Shown one piece after another: positions 36,976-47,841 of a stretch of DNA of 64,000 bases; position 1 is the stretch's first letter, and every line of letters starts with the position of its first letter. A program made the translations under genes and the position numbers. This DNA comes from Actinomycetota bacterium (GTDB lineage Bacteria > Actinomycetota > Acidimicrobiia > Spongiisociales > UBA5794): NCBI GenBank assembly GCA_013151445.1, contig JAADIG010000137.1:1-64000 (forward strand). Reading direction: 5' to 3'. The notes beneath the pieces are model-generated. The model had not been told where the DNA came from, ran no database searches, and was given only the letters and a program-made list of their open reading frames with translations.

Positions 36976-38028
36976 TTATCGGCGGGTGAACCGGCCCCAC
37001 GCCACGGCGATCTGTTCCAGTTCCTCGACGTCGACGTCGACACCAATTCCAACCGCAGGGCGTGGCAAGATCGCCCCGCTCTCCGTCTCCCACGACGGGC
37101 GGGCGCTGTCAGTTTCGAGATAGAACGATGTCGGGGCGAGGTCCGTCGGTCCCATCTCGCCGAGCGTGGCGAGGGCAAGCGTGTGCGCGCGACCGATGCT
37201 CGACTCGATGAGGCCCGAGAGGCGTACTGCCATGTCGGTTGAGCGGAGCTGCTGATTTACCTCAAGCACCCCAGCAATTCCAATGATGCCGGGCTTCACC
37301 GTGAGCAGGTCCGCGGCTCGCAACTCGATCGCCTGTGCGATGCCGGAGCCTGAGTGAAGCGATTCGTCGAGTGCGATTGGCACATCGAGACGCTCGCGTA
37401 ACTTTGCGTGGCCGCGGAGGTCATCTCGGGGGAGGGGTTGCTCGAAGAAATCGAGATTGAGTGCGTCGAACGCATCGAAGATGTCGACGGCGGTATGGTC
37501 AAATGACGCGTTGGCGTCGATGGCGACGCCAAGGTGTGGGTAGGTGTCAACGACAGCCTTCACGAATGCAACATCGCGTCCGGGCATCACCTTCACCTTG
37601 ACCGCGGGGATACCCCACGCAACGGCGCGTTCGACCTTCCCAAGGAGGTCGTCAATCGTCGCCCCGGACACCGCCACGCGACAGGGTATTGGACGTGCGA
37701 TCCCTCCGATCGCCGCCCACAGCGGTTCCTCGGAGAGACGTGCCGCGAGATCCCATCGAGCCTGGTCGACCGCCGCTGACGCAGTCAGAGGGATGTTTGG
37801 GATCGCACCACCGAGGATGTCGTCCGCATGGTTGCCGAGGGCCTCCCAGACATCATCGATCGTCTCCGACGAATAGTTCGGGTAGGGGGCGGCCTCGCCC
37901 CAGCCGACAACTCCCTTCTCCTCAATGCCGACAAGCGCGACGTCGCGACTCCTGACGACTCCGGTTGCCGTGACAATCGGATCGACGAGTCGCAGTTTCA
38001 GCCGGGCGAGAATCAGTGATGAGAACAC
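36976..38028 (-). CDS. menC: Enolase-superfamily enzyme, o-succinylbenzoate-synthase-like
   Basis: About 350 residues. Barrel residues follow the MLE/OSBS pattern: AVKVKVMPG (Lys-x-Lys), DANASF (Asp), FFEQPL (Glu), ALDESL (Asp) and LTVKPG (Lys). The N-terminal cap has GWGEAAPYPNYSSET. OSBS makes the aromatic intermediate of menaquinone. No other men gene is near, so a muconate-cycloisomerase-like or racemase role is possible. I start at GTG 38028. The 443-residue ORF adds a non-coding-looking arginine-rich extension that crosses the icd start. TACCCT lies 6 nt before this GTG. Confidence 0.65.
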   Translation of the reverse strand: MFSSLILARLKLRLVDPIVTATGVVRSRDVALVGIEEKGVVGWGEAAPYPNYSSETIDDVWEALGNHADDILGGAIPNIPLTASAAVDQARWDLAARLSEEPLWAAIGGIARPIPCRVAVSGATIDDLLGKVERAVAWGIPAVKVKVMPGRDVAFVKAVVDTYPHLGVAIDANASFDHTAVDIFDAFDALNLDFFEQPLPRDDLRGHAKLRERLDVPIALDESLHSGSGIAQAIELRAADLLTVKPGIIGIAGVLEVNQQLRSTDMAVRLSGLIESSIGRAHTLALATLGEMGPTDLAPTSFYLETDSARPSWETESGAILPRPAVGIGVDVDVEELEQIAVAWGRFTRR

Positions 38029-38170
38029 GACAAAAGGGTACCCATGGTGGCGCCGATTTGGGCGCACCGGTCTCGCACGGGTTCTCGAGTCGGGACACAC
38101 GGAGAGCAGCTGAAGCCGTACTACTCTTGGGTACGAATCCGACATCGCTGACTTTTTCAGGAGAATGCAC

Positions 38171-39373
<1,203 letters not shown>

Positions 39374-39417
39374 TCATGGTTCCAACAGTCGGACCGTGAC
39401 AGCAGCAAGCGGCAGCG

Positions 39418-39951
39418 ATGATCGCCGACAAAGCGGTGACCCATCTCAGCGAGCCGGTCGAGTTGGCGTCCGGTCGGATGTCGTCAGTCTTCATTGACGG
39501 CAAACACGGTCTCGCCGACCCGTCCGACCTGGAGACCGCGTGCCGGGCCATCATCGAGATGGCACAAGGTGCGGGCTGCAGTTTCGATCATGTCGGGGGG
39601 CCGACGCTTGGTGCCGACCACCTGGCGGTTGGTGTTGCCCTGCTTGGGTCAAAACGGTGGTTCATTGTCCGCAAGGAACGTAAGGATCGAGGGACCGGTC
39701 GGCTCATTGAGGGGGCCCGAGTTGGTTCGGGAGACTCCGCTCTCTTGGTGGAGGACATTTGCTCCACTGGTGGTTCGTTGCTGAAGGCTCTGCGCGCAGT
39801 ACGTGCGACGGGTGCTGTTGTTACTCACGCTGGGACACTCGTGGATCGCGGGCTGGTTGCTCATGCGGCCTTTGCAGATGAGGGTGTCGAGCTGCTGGCG
39901 GTAACGACGTGGGCAGATCTCGGGATTGACCCCATCGAAGGCTCCCCGTAA
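39418..39951 (+). CDS. Orotate-phosphoribosyltransferase-like protein
   Basis: A 177-residue type I phosphoribosyltransferase. The PRPP loop is LLVEDICSTGGSLLKAL. The N-terminal VELASGRMSSVFIDGKH matches PyrE, where SG-x-x-S-x-Y-hD appears, although Val-Phe-Ile replaces the usual Tyr-Phe region. The likely reaction is orotate plus PRPP to OMP. Paralogous PRTases with other bases exist, so I give no symbol. There is no strong ribosome site. It follows icd by 44 bases. Confidence 0.72.
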   Translation: MIADKAVTHLSEPVELASGRMSSVFIDGKHGLADPSDLETACRAIIEMAQGAGCSFDHVGGPTLGADHLAVGVALLGSKRWFIVRKERKDRGTGRLIEGARVGSGDSALLVEDICSTGGSLLKALRAVRATGAVVTHAGTLVDRGLVAHAAFADEGVELLAVTTWADLGIDPIEGSP

Positions 39952-39959
39952 CGACCAGA

Positions 39960-41033
39960 TCAGCCGTTGACGACGTATGCGAGCAGCGGCTTGTCGGGTC
40001 CGCCGGAGATGTTCGTTCCGCGGGGAAAGTCCCAGATCTCTACCCACATTGTGCGACCCCCGATGGAGAACAGCCCGGCGACCCGGGGAATGGACGGGTC
40101 GTCTATGGCCGTGAAGGTCCCCGACCATCCGTGGGTTGCAAGTCCCTGACGCACCAGCCCTGCCATGTGCTCGATCGAGGTGCTGTCGGTGTTCCACACG
40201 TAGTACACCGGTGCGGGGTTTGCGATGCCGGCTTGGCTTGCCAACTCGACCGCAAAGAGCGGATCCGTTGAACTGCTGTTCTCGCTCGCCGCTGGGATCC
40301 AGGGTGTCCCCCGTGTCAAGGTTGTGAGGTCGGTGTCCAACCAGTTTGTAATCCAGTCGATTCGCGAGCGTGAGATCGTGTCCTCGGCCCCGGTTGTGAT
40401 CGCGGCAACGGAGTCCGCCATGTCTTCCACCGGGTCGCTGCGTCCGTAGGCAGTTGTTCCTTTCGGGTCGGCGAGCGTCCAGGTCAACGTGTCGCCGTCA
40501 ATGAACGAACTCCACCCCGCGGCCGCGGCAAAGTCACCGACAAGACCGGATCGTTCCATGGCATTGTCCGTGACAACAAAACTTGCCTCCTTGGACTCGT
40601 CGACGAGTGCCGCAAACTGGGCGACATGGATAAGTTCGTGGGTAAGGATCGACTGCATCACAACCGGGGTATCCGCGACCTCAAACGTGTGATCAATCAG
40701 GTAGATGTCGAGTCCCTTGGAATACGCGGAGGCGAGTGACGAGACCTGACCGCCCTCGGCCACGCGGAACAGGGCGTCCGGTGATACTTTGTCGAGCAGC
40801 GGCTGGGGGATGAGGTCGAATCCTGCGGCAATCAGATCGAGCTCTTCGAGGTTGATGGCGCGACCCGACCCCGAGATTGGGTAACCCGCAACGGTGCGAG
40901 TCCAATCGATCTGTGCCGGTCGTTCCGCCACGAACTGAACGTTCGATTCACCCAGCGGGGTACCAATAGAGCATGCGGAGAGCACGATTGCGGTGGTCAA
41001 GGTAAGAGCTAGAAGGCGGCGCATGGATGCCAT
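39960..41033 (-). CDS. Predicted lipoprotein with HExxH zinc-protease motif
   Basis: 357 residues from ATG 41033. The signal peptide ends TTAIVLSAC, a lipobox with lipidated Cys near residue 20. HELIH (ILTHELIHVAQFAAL) near residue 135 is a zincin-type metal motif, and a downstream DPVEDMADSVA could supply the third ligand Glu/Asp. The protein should sit on the outer face of the membrane. No close family is recognised and its targets are unknown. It is convergent with the PRTase gene and divergent from mdh. The start could also be the ATG at 41024. Confidence 0.65.
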   Translation of the reverse strand: MASMRRLLALTLTTAIVLSACSIGTPLGESNVQFVAERPAQIDWTRTVAGYPISGSGRAINLEELDLIAAGFDLIPQPLLDKVSPDALFRVAEGGQVSSLASAYSKGLDIYLIDHTFEVADTPVVMQSILTHELIHVAQFAALVDESKEASFVVTDNAMERSGLVGDFAAAAGWSSFIDGDTLTWTLADPKGTTAYGRSDPVEDMADSVAAITTGAEDTISRSRIDWITNWLDTDLTTLTRGTPWIPAASENSSSTDPLFAVELASQAGIANPAPVYYVWNTDSTSIEHMAGLVRQGLATHGWSGTFTAIDDPSIPRVAGLFSIGGRTMWVEIWDFPRGTNISGGPDKPLLAYVVNG

Positions 41034-41132
41034 TGAACCACGTCTTGGCAGGCAATCGGTCGGTGAGGGAAACGCACTACCATTGGCGTTGATCCCAGGG
41101 GTGACGTACCCCGCCTTGAAAAGGAGCATGCG

Positions 41133-42062
41133 ATGAGCAAGGTTACGGTCGTTGGCGCAGGCAAGTACGGTTCAACAACTGTCCAACGGATCGCCGAGGC
41201 GGACATTGTTGACGAGGTCGTGATGATCGACATCGTTGAAGGTTTGCCACAGGGTTTGGCGCTCGATATGAACCAGAGTCGTCCGGTTCAGCGGTATCGC
41301 ACAAAGGTTGTCGGAACCAATGATTATGTGGACACCGCCGGATCCGACGTTGTTGTAATCACGGCTGGTCTTCCCCGAAAGCCCGGCATGAGTCGAATGG
41401 ACCTGCTCCAGGTGAATGCGGGAATCGTCAAGCAGGTCACGGAACAGATCGTCGCAAACTCACCCGATGCCGTCATCGTGGTTGTTACGAATCCGCTCGA
41501 TCAGATGACCACGCTTTGTGCCGACGTATCCGGGTTCCCGAAGAATCGCGTACTCGGTCAAGCCGGCATGTTGGACAGTGCCAGGTTCGCCCACTTTATT
41601 TCCGAATCCGCCGGAGTCGATATTCTCGATGTTGAGGCGGTCACGCTCGGCTCCCACGGCGCCACGATGGTTCCGGTGCCTTCACTGTGCCGGGCCGGTG
41701 GCCGACCGCTCGAGGACGTTCTCGATAGTCACACGATTGATGGGCTTGTTGACCGTACCCGCAACGGTGGAGCCGAAATCGTCGGTCTGCTCAAGACCGG
41801 GTCGGCGTACTACGCCCCTTCTGCGGCCGCGGCAGCGATGGTCAAGGCGATCATCACGGACGCTGGAACCGAGATGCCGGTGTGTGCATGGATGACCGGC
41901 GAGTACGACATATCGGATGTCTATCTTGGGGTTATCGCCAAGATCGGCGCTGGTGGTGTGCGCGAGGTCGTGCAAAAGGACCTCACCGACACCGAACTCG
42001 CCGGGCTGCGGGAAGCCGCGGCTGCCGTGAAGGAAAAGGTCGCGGACCTCAACGCCCTCTAG
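41133..42062 (+). CDS. mdh: Malate dehydrogenase (LDH-like)
   Basis: Malate to oxaloacetate with NAD, 309 residues. The Rossmann loop reads VVGAGKYGSTTV. Arg residues are in LPRKPGMSRMDLL (the Arg pair separating MDH from LDH), with VTNPLDQM and catalytic His in LGSHGATMVP. AAAAGGAG precedes the ATG. The Tyr-Gly in the dinucleotide loop is less usual than Val-Gly. A GGGGT/ACCCC inverted repeat lies about 20-35 bases upstream. Confidence 0.93.
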   Translation: MSKVTVVGAGKYGSTTVQRIAEADIVDEVVMIDIVEGLPQGLALDMNQSRPVQRYRTKVVGTNDYVDTAGSDVVVITAGLPRKPGMSRMDLLQVNAGIVKQVTEQIVANSPDAVIVVVTNPLDQMTTLCADVSGFPKNRVLGQAGMLDSARFAHFISESAGVDILDVEAVTLGSHGATMVPVPSLCRAGGRPLEDVLDSHTIDGLVDRTRNGGAEIVGLLKTGSAYYAPSAAAAAMVKAIITDAGTEMPVCAWMTGEYDISDVYLGVIAKIGAGGVREVVQKDLTDTELAGLREAAAAVKEKVADLNAL

Positions 42063-42163
42063 GGCGTTGCCAACATTGCCGGATCTGCCCGTCGGGTCCG
42101 TCGCTGAGTTGTGGGAGTGAGCCGAGGATTCGGTTTGCGGTCCGTCGCCGGCACCCGTTGTCG

Positions 42164-43054
42164 TTAGCCGCGGTTCATCGCGGCTTCGAGCTCCCGCTTG
42201 GACTTTTCTGCTGCCTCACGCTGCTTGCGAATTCGACGGTCATTCACGATGACGTCGCGACGTTTCGCCCACATCGAGATTGCACCAAGGAGGACGAGCG
42301 CCGAACCAGCGACCGCAAACAGCCACCCGCTGGTGACCTGCGTGTCCTTGTACTGTGCGGCGAGAGTGGTGAGTTCAACCTGCTCGCTCAGCAGGTTCGA
42401 GCGCAATGCTCCGGCCGAGAACGCCAGCGCGCTGAACGCACCGAGTGATCCAAGTATCAGCGTCCGGTTGGCGGCTAGCTCGATGGGGTCCTTCACCACT
42501 GAGGCGATGACGATCGCCCCTCCGATGACGGCCGTCATGGCGGCAGCGGAAAGCTGCAGGTCAGCGGCAACGAGTGCGAAGTACACACCGCCGATACTGG
42601 CGATGACGACCACACGATTTTTCCAGACGTCTGCTGTCGAGCGTTCCGACTGATCCTCATTCATGAAGCCCGTGTACCGTGCAACGAGGCGCGTGATGGC
42701 GCGTCCGATGAGAATGGCTATAAGGGCGGCGCCGATTCCCCCGAGACCCTTGGTGCGTGAGGGATCTCCGACGGCGGCTGCGATGACGACTGCCAGGACA
42801 ACAATCCCGACCGAAATCATTGGTCCCCACTTGGAGTCCTCGGACCCTTTCCACATCACAGCAACTGACGAGACAAGAAGGAGGGCTCCGATGGCGACAA
42901 AAATGACAGCGTGGTTGGACTCTGTTCCGCGCATCGCCCACGGTTCAACGAGGAAACCGTAGGCAGGCTTCATCCGGGCAAACTCCCAGAAAATAGATTG
43001 GATCACGAACAGCGATCCAATTATCGGTAGGGCCTCGAACAGTCTCTTTTTCAC
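42164..43054 (-). CDS. Multi-pass membrane protein of unknown function
   Basis: 296 residues with about seven or eight hydrophobic segments, e.g. IIGSLFVIQSIFWEF, AVIFVAIGALLLVSSVAVMW, VGIVVLAVVIAAAVG and WLFAVAGSALVLLGAISMW. It ends in a charged helix RRIRKQREAAEKSKRELEAAM (coiled-coil-like). GGAGG lies 7 nt before GTG 43054, which I prefer over the ORF-track start at 43150. I recognise no family. Confidence 0.7.
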   Translation of the reverse strand: MKKRLFEALPIIGSLFVIQSIFWEFARMKPAYGFLVEPWAMRGTESNHAVIFVAIGALLLVSSVAVMWKGSEDSKWGPMISVGIVVLAVVIAAAVGDPSRTKGLGGIGAALIAILIGRAITRLVARYTGFMNEDQSERSTADVWKNRVVVIASIGGVYFALVAADLQLSAAAMTAVIGGAIVIASVVKDPIELAANRTLILGSLGAFSALAFSAGALRSNLLSEQVELTTLAAQYKDTQVTSGWLFAVAGSALVLLGAISMWAKRRDVIVNDRRIRKQREAAEKSKRELEAAMNRG

Positions 43055-43158
43055 GGTTGCTACCTCCAGCGCCCGCATTGTAGTGCTCTGCCTCGCGAGT
43101 TCGTACTGAACGGGTACCGGTGGCATCACTGGGTGCGGGCATTGCCGCATATACGTTT

Positions 43159-43200
43159 TTGATGAACACCACCGGCAGCGTTAGGGTTACACGCGTGTAA
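43159..43200 (+). promoter_or_regulatory. hup promoter and 14-bp palindrome
   Basis: TTGATG (43159-43164) and TAGGGT (43182-43187) are 17 nt apart. The perfect palindrome TTACACGCGTGTAA (43187-43200) lies across the expected start site, a good repressor position. HU starts 40 bases on. Confidence 0.6.
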
Positions 43201-43240
43201 TTCGCCTCGACAATTTTCCACAGAAAAGGAACGAGACTTC

Positions 43241-43516
43241 ATGAACAAGAGTGAGCTCATTGACAACGTCGTCAACGCAACGGGAGAGTCCAAGGCTGCC
43301 GTTGGTGCGGTGCTCGATGCAACGCTCGGTGCAATCACCGGTGCGGTCAAGAATGGTGACAAGGTCCAGCTGACAGGTTTCGGAACGTTTGAACGCCGTC
43401 ACCGTAAGGCGCGTGTCGGGCGCAATCCGCAGACCGGAGCCGAGGTACAGATCAAGGCAGCGAACGTGCCGGCGTTCAAGGCTGGCAAGGCATTCAAGGA
43501 CACGGTCAACTCGTAA
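43241..43516 (+). CDS. hup: DNA-binding protein HU
   Basis: A 91-residue histone-like nucleoid protein. It starts MNKSELIDNVVNATGESKAAV and has GFGTFERRHRKARVGRNPQTG, the Gly-Phe-Gly-x-Phe and DNA-binding arm of HU/IHF. It lacks the long Lys/Ala-rich tail of mycobacterial HupB. AAGGAA precedes the ATG. A strong bidirectional terminator follows. Confidence 0.95.
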   Translation: MNKSELIDNVVNATGESKAAVGAVLDATLGAITGAVKNGDKVQLTGFGTFERRHRKARVGRNPQTGAEVQIKAANVPAFKAGKAFKDTVNS

Positions 43517-43530
43517 CCGATTCGCCCACT

Positions 43531-43593
43531 CCCCGTTCTTGTGACGTTTCGCTTGAATAGTCCTATTCAAGCGTCACAAGAACGGGGGTTTTT
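43531..43593. terminator. Bidirectional terminator between hup and the SCP2 gene
   Basis: CCCCGTTCTTGTGACG and its 16-bp complement enclose an inner CTTGAATAG/CTATTCAAG stem, with a TTTCG bulge on the left strand. A TTTTT run follows on the plus side. It serves the convergent genes on both sides. Confidence 0.88.
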
Positions 43594-43599
43594 CTTGTT

Positions 43600-43995
43600 C
43601 TAGGCGGCGTACTCGACGTCCATCGTCTTGAGAGCGTTTGCGAACTCCACAAAAACATTCTGATGCATGATCAGTTTGGAAGGGTTCCCGCCGATCTTGA
43701 TCTTTCCCGTCATGAACGCCATCTGCGTATTGAGCTCGCCGCGTGAGATGCTGGTTGCGGTCTCGTAGGCACTCGTGATGGAGGCATCAAAGTCGGGAAG
43801 TGTCGTGAGACTCATCTCGGCATTTCCGTCGGCAATGGTCAACGCATAGTTGATCGTATCGCCGTCCGGTACGTCGGTGACGATGAACTGGACATCGAGT
43901 GTGAGACCGGAAATAGCGGTCTTGAACGCGTCGCTGTTATTGAGTTGCGCGGTCGCTTGTGTCATGAATTCGTCACTGAGGAATTGAACGGCCAC
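43600..43995 (-). CDS. SCP2 sterol-carrier-domain protein
   Basis: 131 residues, essentially one SCP2 domain: ALTIADGNAEMSLTTLPDFDASIT, then MTGKIKIGGNPSKLIMHQNVF, the family signature. Stand-alone SCP2 proteins bind lipids or fatty acyl-CoA in the cytoplasm. The GTG start has AAGGAG upstream. It is in the same direction as, and 111 bases downstream of, sdhB but probably transcribed separately. Confidence 0.85.
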   Translation of the reverse strand: MAVQFLSDEFMTQATAQLNNSDAFKTAISGLTLDVQFIVTDVPDGDTINYALTIADGNAEMSLTTLPDFDASITSAYETATSISRGELNTQMAFMTGKIKIGGNPSKLIMHQNVFVEFANALKTMDVEYAA

Positions 43996-44106
43996 GCCGT
44001 CTCCTTTGCTGAGTAGGTCGATTCAACAAGGTTAGTCGACCGTCGGCGCAAAATTTGAGTCCCCGATCAAAAAGAACCTTGCCGCGGTCCTTCATCGAAG
44101 TGCGAA

Positions 44107-44868
44107 CTACCGTTGACCAGCGAGACGGCCCTGTTGGAACTTCGACCTGATGTAGTCCCGGTTCATCAATGCAATAAAGTCGATGCTGATGCTCTTGGGG
44201 CAGGCGGTTTCGCATTCACCATGGTTGCTACATGCACCGAACCACTTCTCCATCTCGTCGACCATGTCCGCCACCCGCGAGAACCGCTCGGCCTGACCCT
44301 GTGGGAGCAGGTTCAGGTGGGAAACCTTTGCCGAAGTGAACAGCTGGGCCGCAGAGTTGGGGCACGCCGCTACGCAGGCGCCACAGCCGATGCAGGCAGC
44401 CGCGTCCATCGCTGCTTCCGCCGCTAGTTTTGGCACGGGTATCAGGTTTGCGTCCGGTGCCGATCCGGTCGACACCGTGATATACCCGCCCGCTTCGATG
44501 ATCCGGTCGAATGCCGACCGATCGACCGTTAGGTCTCTGACGACCGGGAACCCCTCGGCGCGCCACGGCTCGATACGAATCGTGTCACCGTCTTTGAACT
44601 TGCGCATGTGGAGTTGGCAGGTCGCGGTACCGAGCTGGGGACCGTGCGCCTGACCGTTGATCATCATGCCGCACATGCCGCAGATGCCCTCACGGCAGTC
44701 GTGGTCGAAGGCTATTGGCTCTTCGTTGTTGGTGTTGAGGTTCTCGTTGACAATGTCGAGCATTTCAAGGAAGGAGGCATGATCGGGGATGTCGTTCGCT
44801 TCATACCGAACGAACTCACCTTCGGCATCGGGACCGACCTGGCGCCACACGCTGAGGATGACATCCAT
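44107..44868 (-). CDS. sdhB: Succinate dehydrogenase iron-sulfur subunit
   Basis: 253 residues with all three cluster motifs: [2Fe-2S] [10 protein letters not shown], [4Fe-4S] [12 protein letters not shown], and [3Fe-4S] [12 protein letters not shown]. It relays electrons from SdhA to the membrane subunit. Its ATG overlaps the sdhA stop by one base (TAATG). It is the last gene of sdhC-sdhA-sdhB. Confidence 0.95.
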   Translation of the reverse strand: MDVILSVWRQVGPDAEGEFVRYEANDIPDHASFLEMLDIVNENLNTNNEEPIAFDHDCREGICGMCGMMINGQAHGPQLGTATCQLHMRKFKDGDTIRIEPWRAEGFPVVRDLTVDRSAFDRIIEAGGYITVSTGSAPDANLIPVPKLAAEAAMDAAACIGCGACVAACPNSAAQLFTSAKVSHLNLLPQGQAERFSRVADMVDEMEKWFGACSNHGECETACPKSISIDFIALMNRDYIRSKFQQGRLAGQR

Positions 44869-46787
44869 TACTTGTAGCTCCTTGTCGCGAGTTTGACGTT
44901 TTCAAAGACGAGCTGTTCCTTGTGTTTCGTCTGCGGCTGGTTGGGTCCGTTCCACGCCCAGGCCGAGACGTGGGTGAAGTCCTCGTCGTTGCGCCGGGCC
45001 TCACCTTCCTCGGTCTGGTGCTCAACCCGGAAATGACCGCCGCATGACTCCTCGCGGTCGAGGGCGTCCCGACACATGAGTTCGGCGAGTTCGAAGAAGT
45101 CGGCAACCCGTCCGACCCTTTCAAGGGATTGGTTAAAGGACTCGTTGGTGCCGAGCACCTTTACATCGGTTTCGAACTCTTCCCGTAGATGTGGGATCTC
45201 GCGAATGGCTTTCTCGAGTCCCTCACGTGACCGTTCCATTCCGCATTCCGCGAGCATGATCTTGCCAAGTTCGCGGTGGAACCAGTCAGCGGACCGTGTG
45301 CCCTTGGTCGCCAAGAACTTGGCTGTTCGATCCTGCACCTGCGTGATGGCCTGGCGGAATACATCGTGGTCGGTCGGAACCGGATCGACGTTGAGGAAGT
45401 CGGCGAGGTAGTCGCCAATGGTGTAGGGGAGCACGAAGTATCCGTCTGCAAGACCCTGCATCAGCGCCGAAGCACCAAGACGGTTCGCACCATGGTCCGA
45501 GAAGTTTGCTTCTCCGATCGCGTACAACCCGGGGATCGAGGTCATGAGGTTGTAATCCACCCACGCTCCACCCATGGTGTAGTGCGGTGCCGGGTAGATG
45601 CGCATGGGTGTCTCGTACGGATTGTCGTCGGTGATGCGCTCGTACATCTCGAACAGGTTGCCGTACCGTTCGCGGATCGTGTCTTCACCGAGACGTGCGA
45701 TCGCATGTTTGAAGTCGAGGTAGACACCGTTGTTGAGGGGACCGACACCGTGGCCCGAATCCACCTGAGTTTTTGCGTTGCGCGACGCCACGTCACGAGG
45801 TACGAGGTTGCCAAATGCCGGATAGATCCGTTCCAGGTAGTAATCCCGCTCGCTTTCGAGGATGTCCCCGGCCGGACGGTTATCCCCGACGGTCTTGGGT
45901 ACCCAGATCCGGCCGTCGTTGCGTAGCGACTCCGACATCAATGTGAGCTTCGATTGCGACTCGTCGGACTGGGGAATACACGTTGGGTGGATCTGTGTGT
46001 AACAGGGGTTTGCGAAATGGGCACCCTTGCGGTGGGCACGCCAGATGGCCGTCGTGTTGCAGGCCATGGCGTTGGTCGAGAGGAAGAAGACATTCGAGTA
46101 ACCACCGGTTGCGAGAACGACCGCATGGGCAGAGTGAGCGGTGACCTCTCCGGTGATGAGATCACGCACAACAACGCCGGCGGCTTGTCCTTCGTGGGTA
46201 ACGACCTCGAGAAGTTCCGACCGGTTGATCATTTCAACCGATCCCTTTGCGATTTCCTTCGCCAACGCCTGGTACGCACCGAGCAGCAGCTGTTGTCCGG
46301 TCTGTCCACGTGCGTAGAACGTTCGAGAAACCTGGGCGCCACCAAAGGAGCGGTTGTCGAGAAGACCGCCATATTCACGTGCGAAGGGCACGCCCTGGGC
46401 CGTCGCCTGGTCGATGATGTGGTTCGAAACCTCTGCGAGGCGGTATACGTTTGCCTCGCGAGAGCGGTAGTCGCCTCCCTTGACGGTGTCGTAGAACAGC
46501 CGGTACACGCTGTCCCCGTCGTTGTGGTAGTTCTTTGCCGCGTTGATGCCGCCCTGGGCTGCAATCGAGTGGGCTCGCCGCGGTGAATCGTGGTAGGTGA
46601 TGACCTTGACGTTGTAGCCGAGCTCGCCAAGTGTTGCCGCGGCCGACGCTCCTGCCAGTCCGGATCCGATGACGATGATCGAGTATTTGCGTTTATTGGC
46701 GGGGTTGACCAGGCGAATGGAGAACTTGTGGTTGTTCCACTTGTCCTCGATGGATCCGGCGGGAACCTTGCTGTCGAGTGTTGTCAT
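44868..46787 (-). CDS. sdhA: Succinate dehydrogenase flavoprotein subunit
   Basis: 639 residues. FAD-binding [20 protein letters not shown]. The covalent-FAD histidine region is [15 protein letters not shown], with active-site HPTCIP and a C-terminal [17 protein letters not shown]. It oxidises succinate to fumarate, and the long form fits the single-subunit-anchor (b558) type of Bacillus and Actinobacteria. It lies 9 bases after sdhC. Confidence 0.96.
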   Translation of the reverse strand: MTTLDSKVPAGSIEDKWNNHKFSIRLVNPANKRKYSIIVIGSGLAGASAAATLGELGYNVKVITYHDSPRRAHSIAAQGGINAAKNYHNDGDSVYRLFYDTVKGGDYRSREANVYRLAEVSNHIIDQATAQGVPFAREYGGLLDNRSFGGAQVSRTFYARGQTGQQLLLGAYQALAKEIAKGSVEMINRSELLEVVTHEGQAAGVVVRDLITGEVTAHSAHAVVLATGGYSNVFFLSTNAMACNTTAIWRAHRKGAHFANPCYTQIHPTCIPQSDESQSKLTLMSESLRNDGRIWVPKTVGDNRPAGDILESERDYYLERIYPAFGNLVPRDVASRNAKTQVDSGHGVGPLNNGVYLDFKHAIARLGEDTIRERYGNLFEMYERITDDNPYETPMRIYPAPHYTMGGAWVDYNLMTSIPGLYAIGEANFSDHGANRLGASALMQGLADGYFVLPYTIGDYLADFLNVDPVPTDHDVFRQAITQVQDRTAKFLATKGTRSADWFHRELGKIMLAECGMERSREGLEKAIREIPHLREEFETDVKVLGTNESFNQSLERVGRVADFFELAELMCRDALDREESCGGHFRVEHQTEEGEARRNDEDFTHVSAWAWNGPNQPQTKHKEQLVFENVKLATRSYK

Positions 46788-46796
46788 GAGAGACCC

Positions 46797-47534
46797 CTAC
46801 AACTTCAGAATGCCGAACTGAACGGCAAGTGGAATGCTGATATTTCCGAGAACAATGAAGGCGGTGAGGCCGTAGGCGAGTTTGTTGCGCCATTTGTTGA
46901 ACTTTGCATTGTTGATACCAATGCTCTGGAACAGGCTCCAGGCTCCGTGGCGAACGTGTGCGCCGAGTGCCAGGATCGCAACGATGTACAGGATTGCCAC
47001 CGGAACCCGTTCGAAGGTTGCAACGATGTTTGCGTACACGTCACCGTAGACAAAGTCCGGGTTGGCTGGACCCCAGGTCAGATCTGACAAGTGGAACAGG
47101 ATGAAGAGAAACACTGTGATCCCGGTATACGCCATGAATCGGCTTGCGTAGGTGGCGGCGAGATATGTCGTGCGGGTTTGATATCCGACCGAGCCACGGG
47201 CCTTTCTGTTTCTCCACCAGAGCGAGAGGGCTGCATGCACATGGATGGAGTAGGCCAGGAGCAGGCCGATCCTCATGAGCCAGAGTATCGATTGACGCGG
47301 CACGAGTTCACCGCCGAGGTCACGGAGGGCCTCGGCGTAGAGGTCAACGTTCTCGGGGCCGAGAAAGACTTTCAAGTTACCGAGTAGGTGGGCCACCAGA
47401 TACCCGAGGAGCAGAATGCCGCTCAGAGCCATGGCCCACTTCTTGCCGACGTCCGAGCTGTAGAACTCGATGATGAATGGTCGTTTGCGCCGTGCCTTTA
47501 CGCTGTCGCGCTTGTCGACCTCTGTATGTGCCAC
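46797..47534 (-). CDS. sdhC: Succinate dehydrogenase cytochrome b558 subunit
   Basis: 245 residues with five hydrophobic segments and several His candidates for heme (AHLLGNLKVFLGP; YSIHVHAALSLWW; FILFHLSDLTW; LGAHVRHGAWSLFQ). This is the single fused anchor, so no sdhD is expected. AAGGAGAGG precedes GTG 47534, which I prefer to the 296-residue ORF. A basic cytosolic N-terminus (DKRDSVKARRKRP) precedes the first helix. Confidence 0.92.
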   Translation of the reverse strand: MAHTEVDKRDSVKARRKRPFIIEFYSSDVGKKWAMALSGILLLGYLVAHLLGNLKVFLGPENVDLYAEALRDLGGELVPRQSILWLMRIGLLLAYSIHVHAALSLWWRNRKARGSVGYQTRTTYLAATYASRFMAYTGITVFLFILFHLSDLTWGPANPDFVYGDVYANIVATFERVPVAILYIVAILALGAHVRHGAWSLFQSIGINNAKFNKWRNKLAYGLTAFIVLGNISIPLAVQFGILKL

Positions 47535-47841
47535 GTGCCTCTCCTTGGGTGTAACGCCCTCATTATGACCGGCTTGTGCCAACGCTGCGAGATCAGGATC
47601 TTGCTGACATAGCGGCGCCGCCCGATGGTAGTGCGTCGCAAGCAATTCTGGTTCATTCCCACTCAGATTCGCGCGGAGTGTGGTCACCCCGCGCTCGCGT
47701 TCGCGAGCATTCGCAGTGGTTCCCCTTGTATATCAACGGTTTCTCTAGTTGACATTCGCGCGGAGAGTTGTCAGAATTACCAACGGGTAATTACGTTATC
47801 GTAATTCCACTTATGTAATTTAGAGATATAGGGGAGTGTGT
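47535..47841 (+). promoter_or_regulatory. Regulatory gap between sdhC and whiB
   Basis: These 307 bases hold no gene. Toward whiB the sequence turns AT-rich and contains four AATTAC/GTAATT units: 47775-47780, the perfect inverted repeat AATTACG-TTAT-CGTAATT at 47789-47806, and 47815-47820. TTGACA at 47750-47755 with CAGAAT about 16 nt on is a possible promoter just upstream. The spread of sites suggests a dimeric regulator controlling whiB. The sdh promoter must lie nearer 47535-47700, but I see no clear boxes. Confidence 0.5.
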
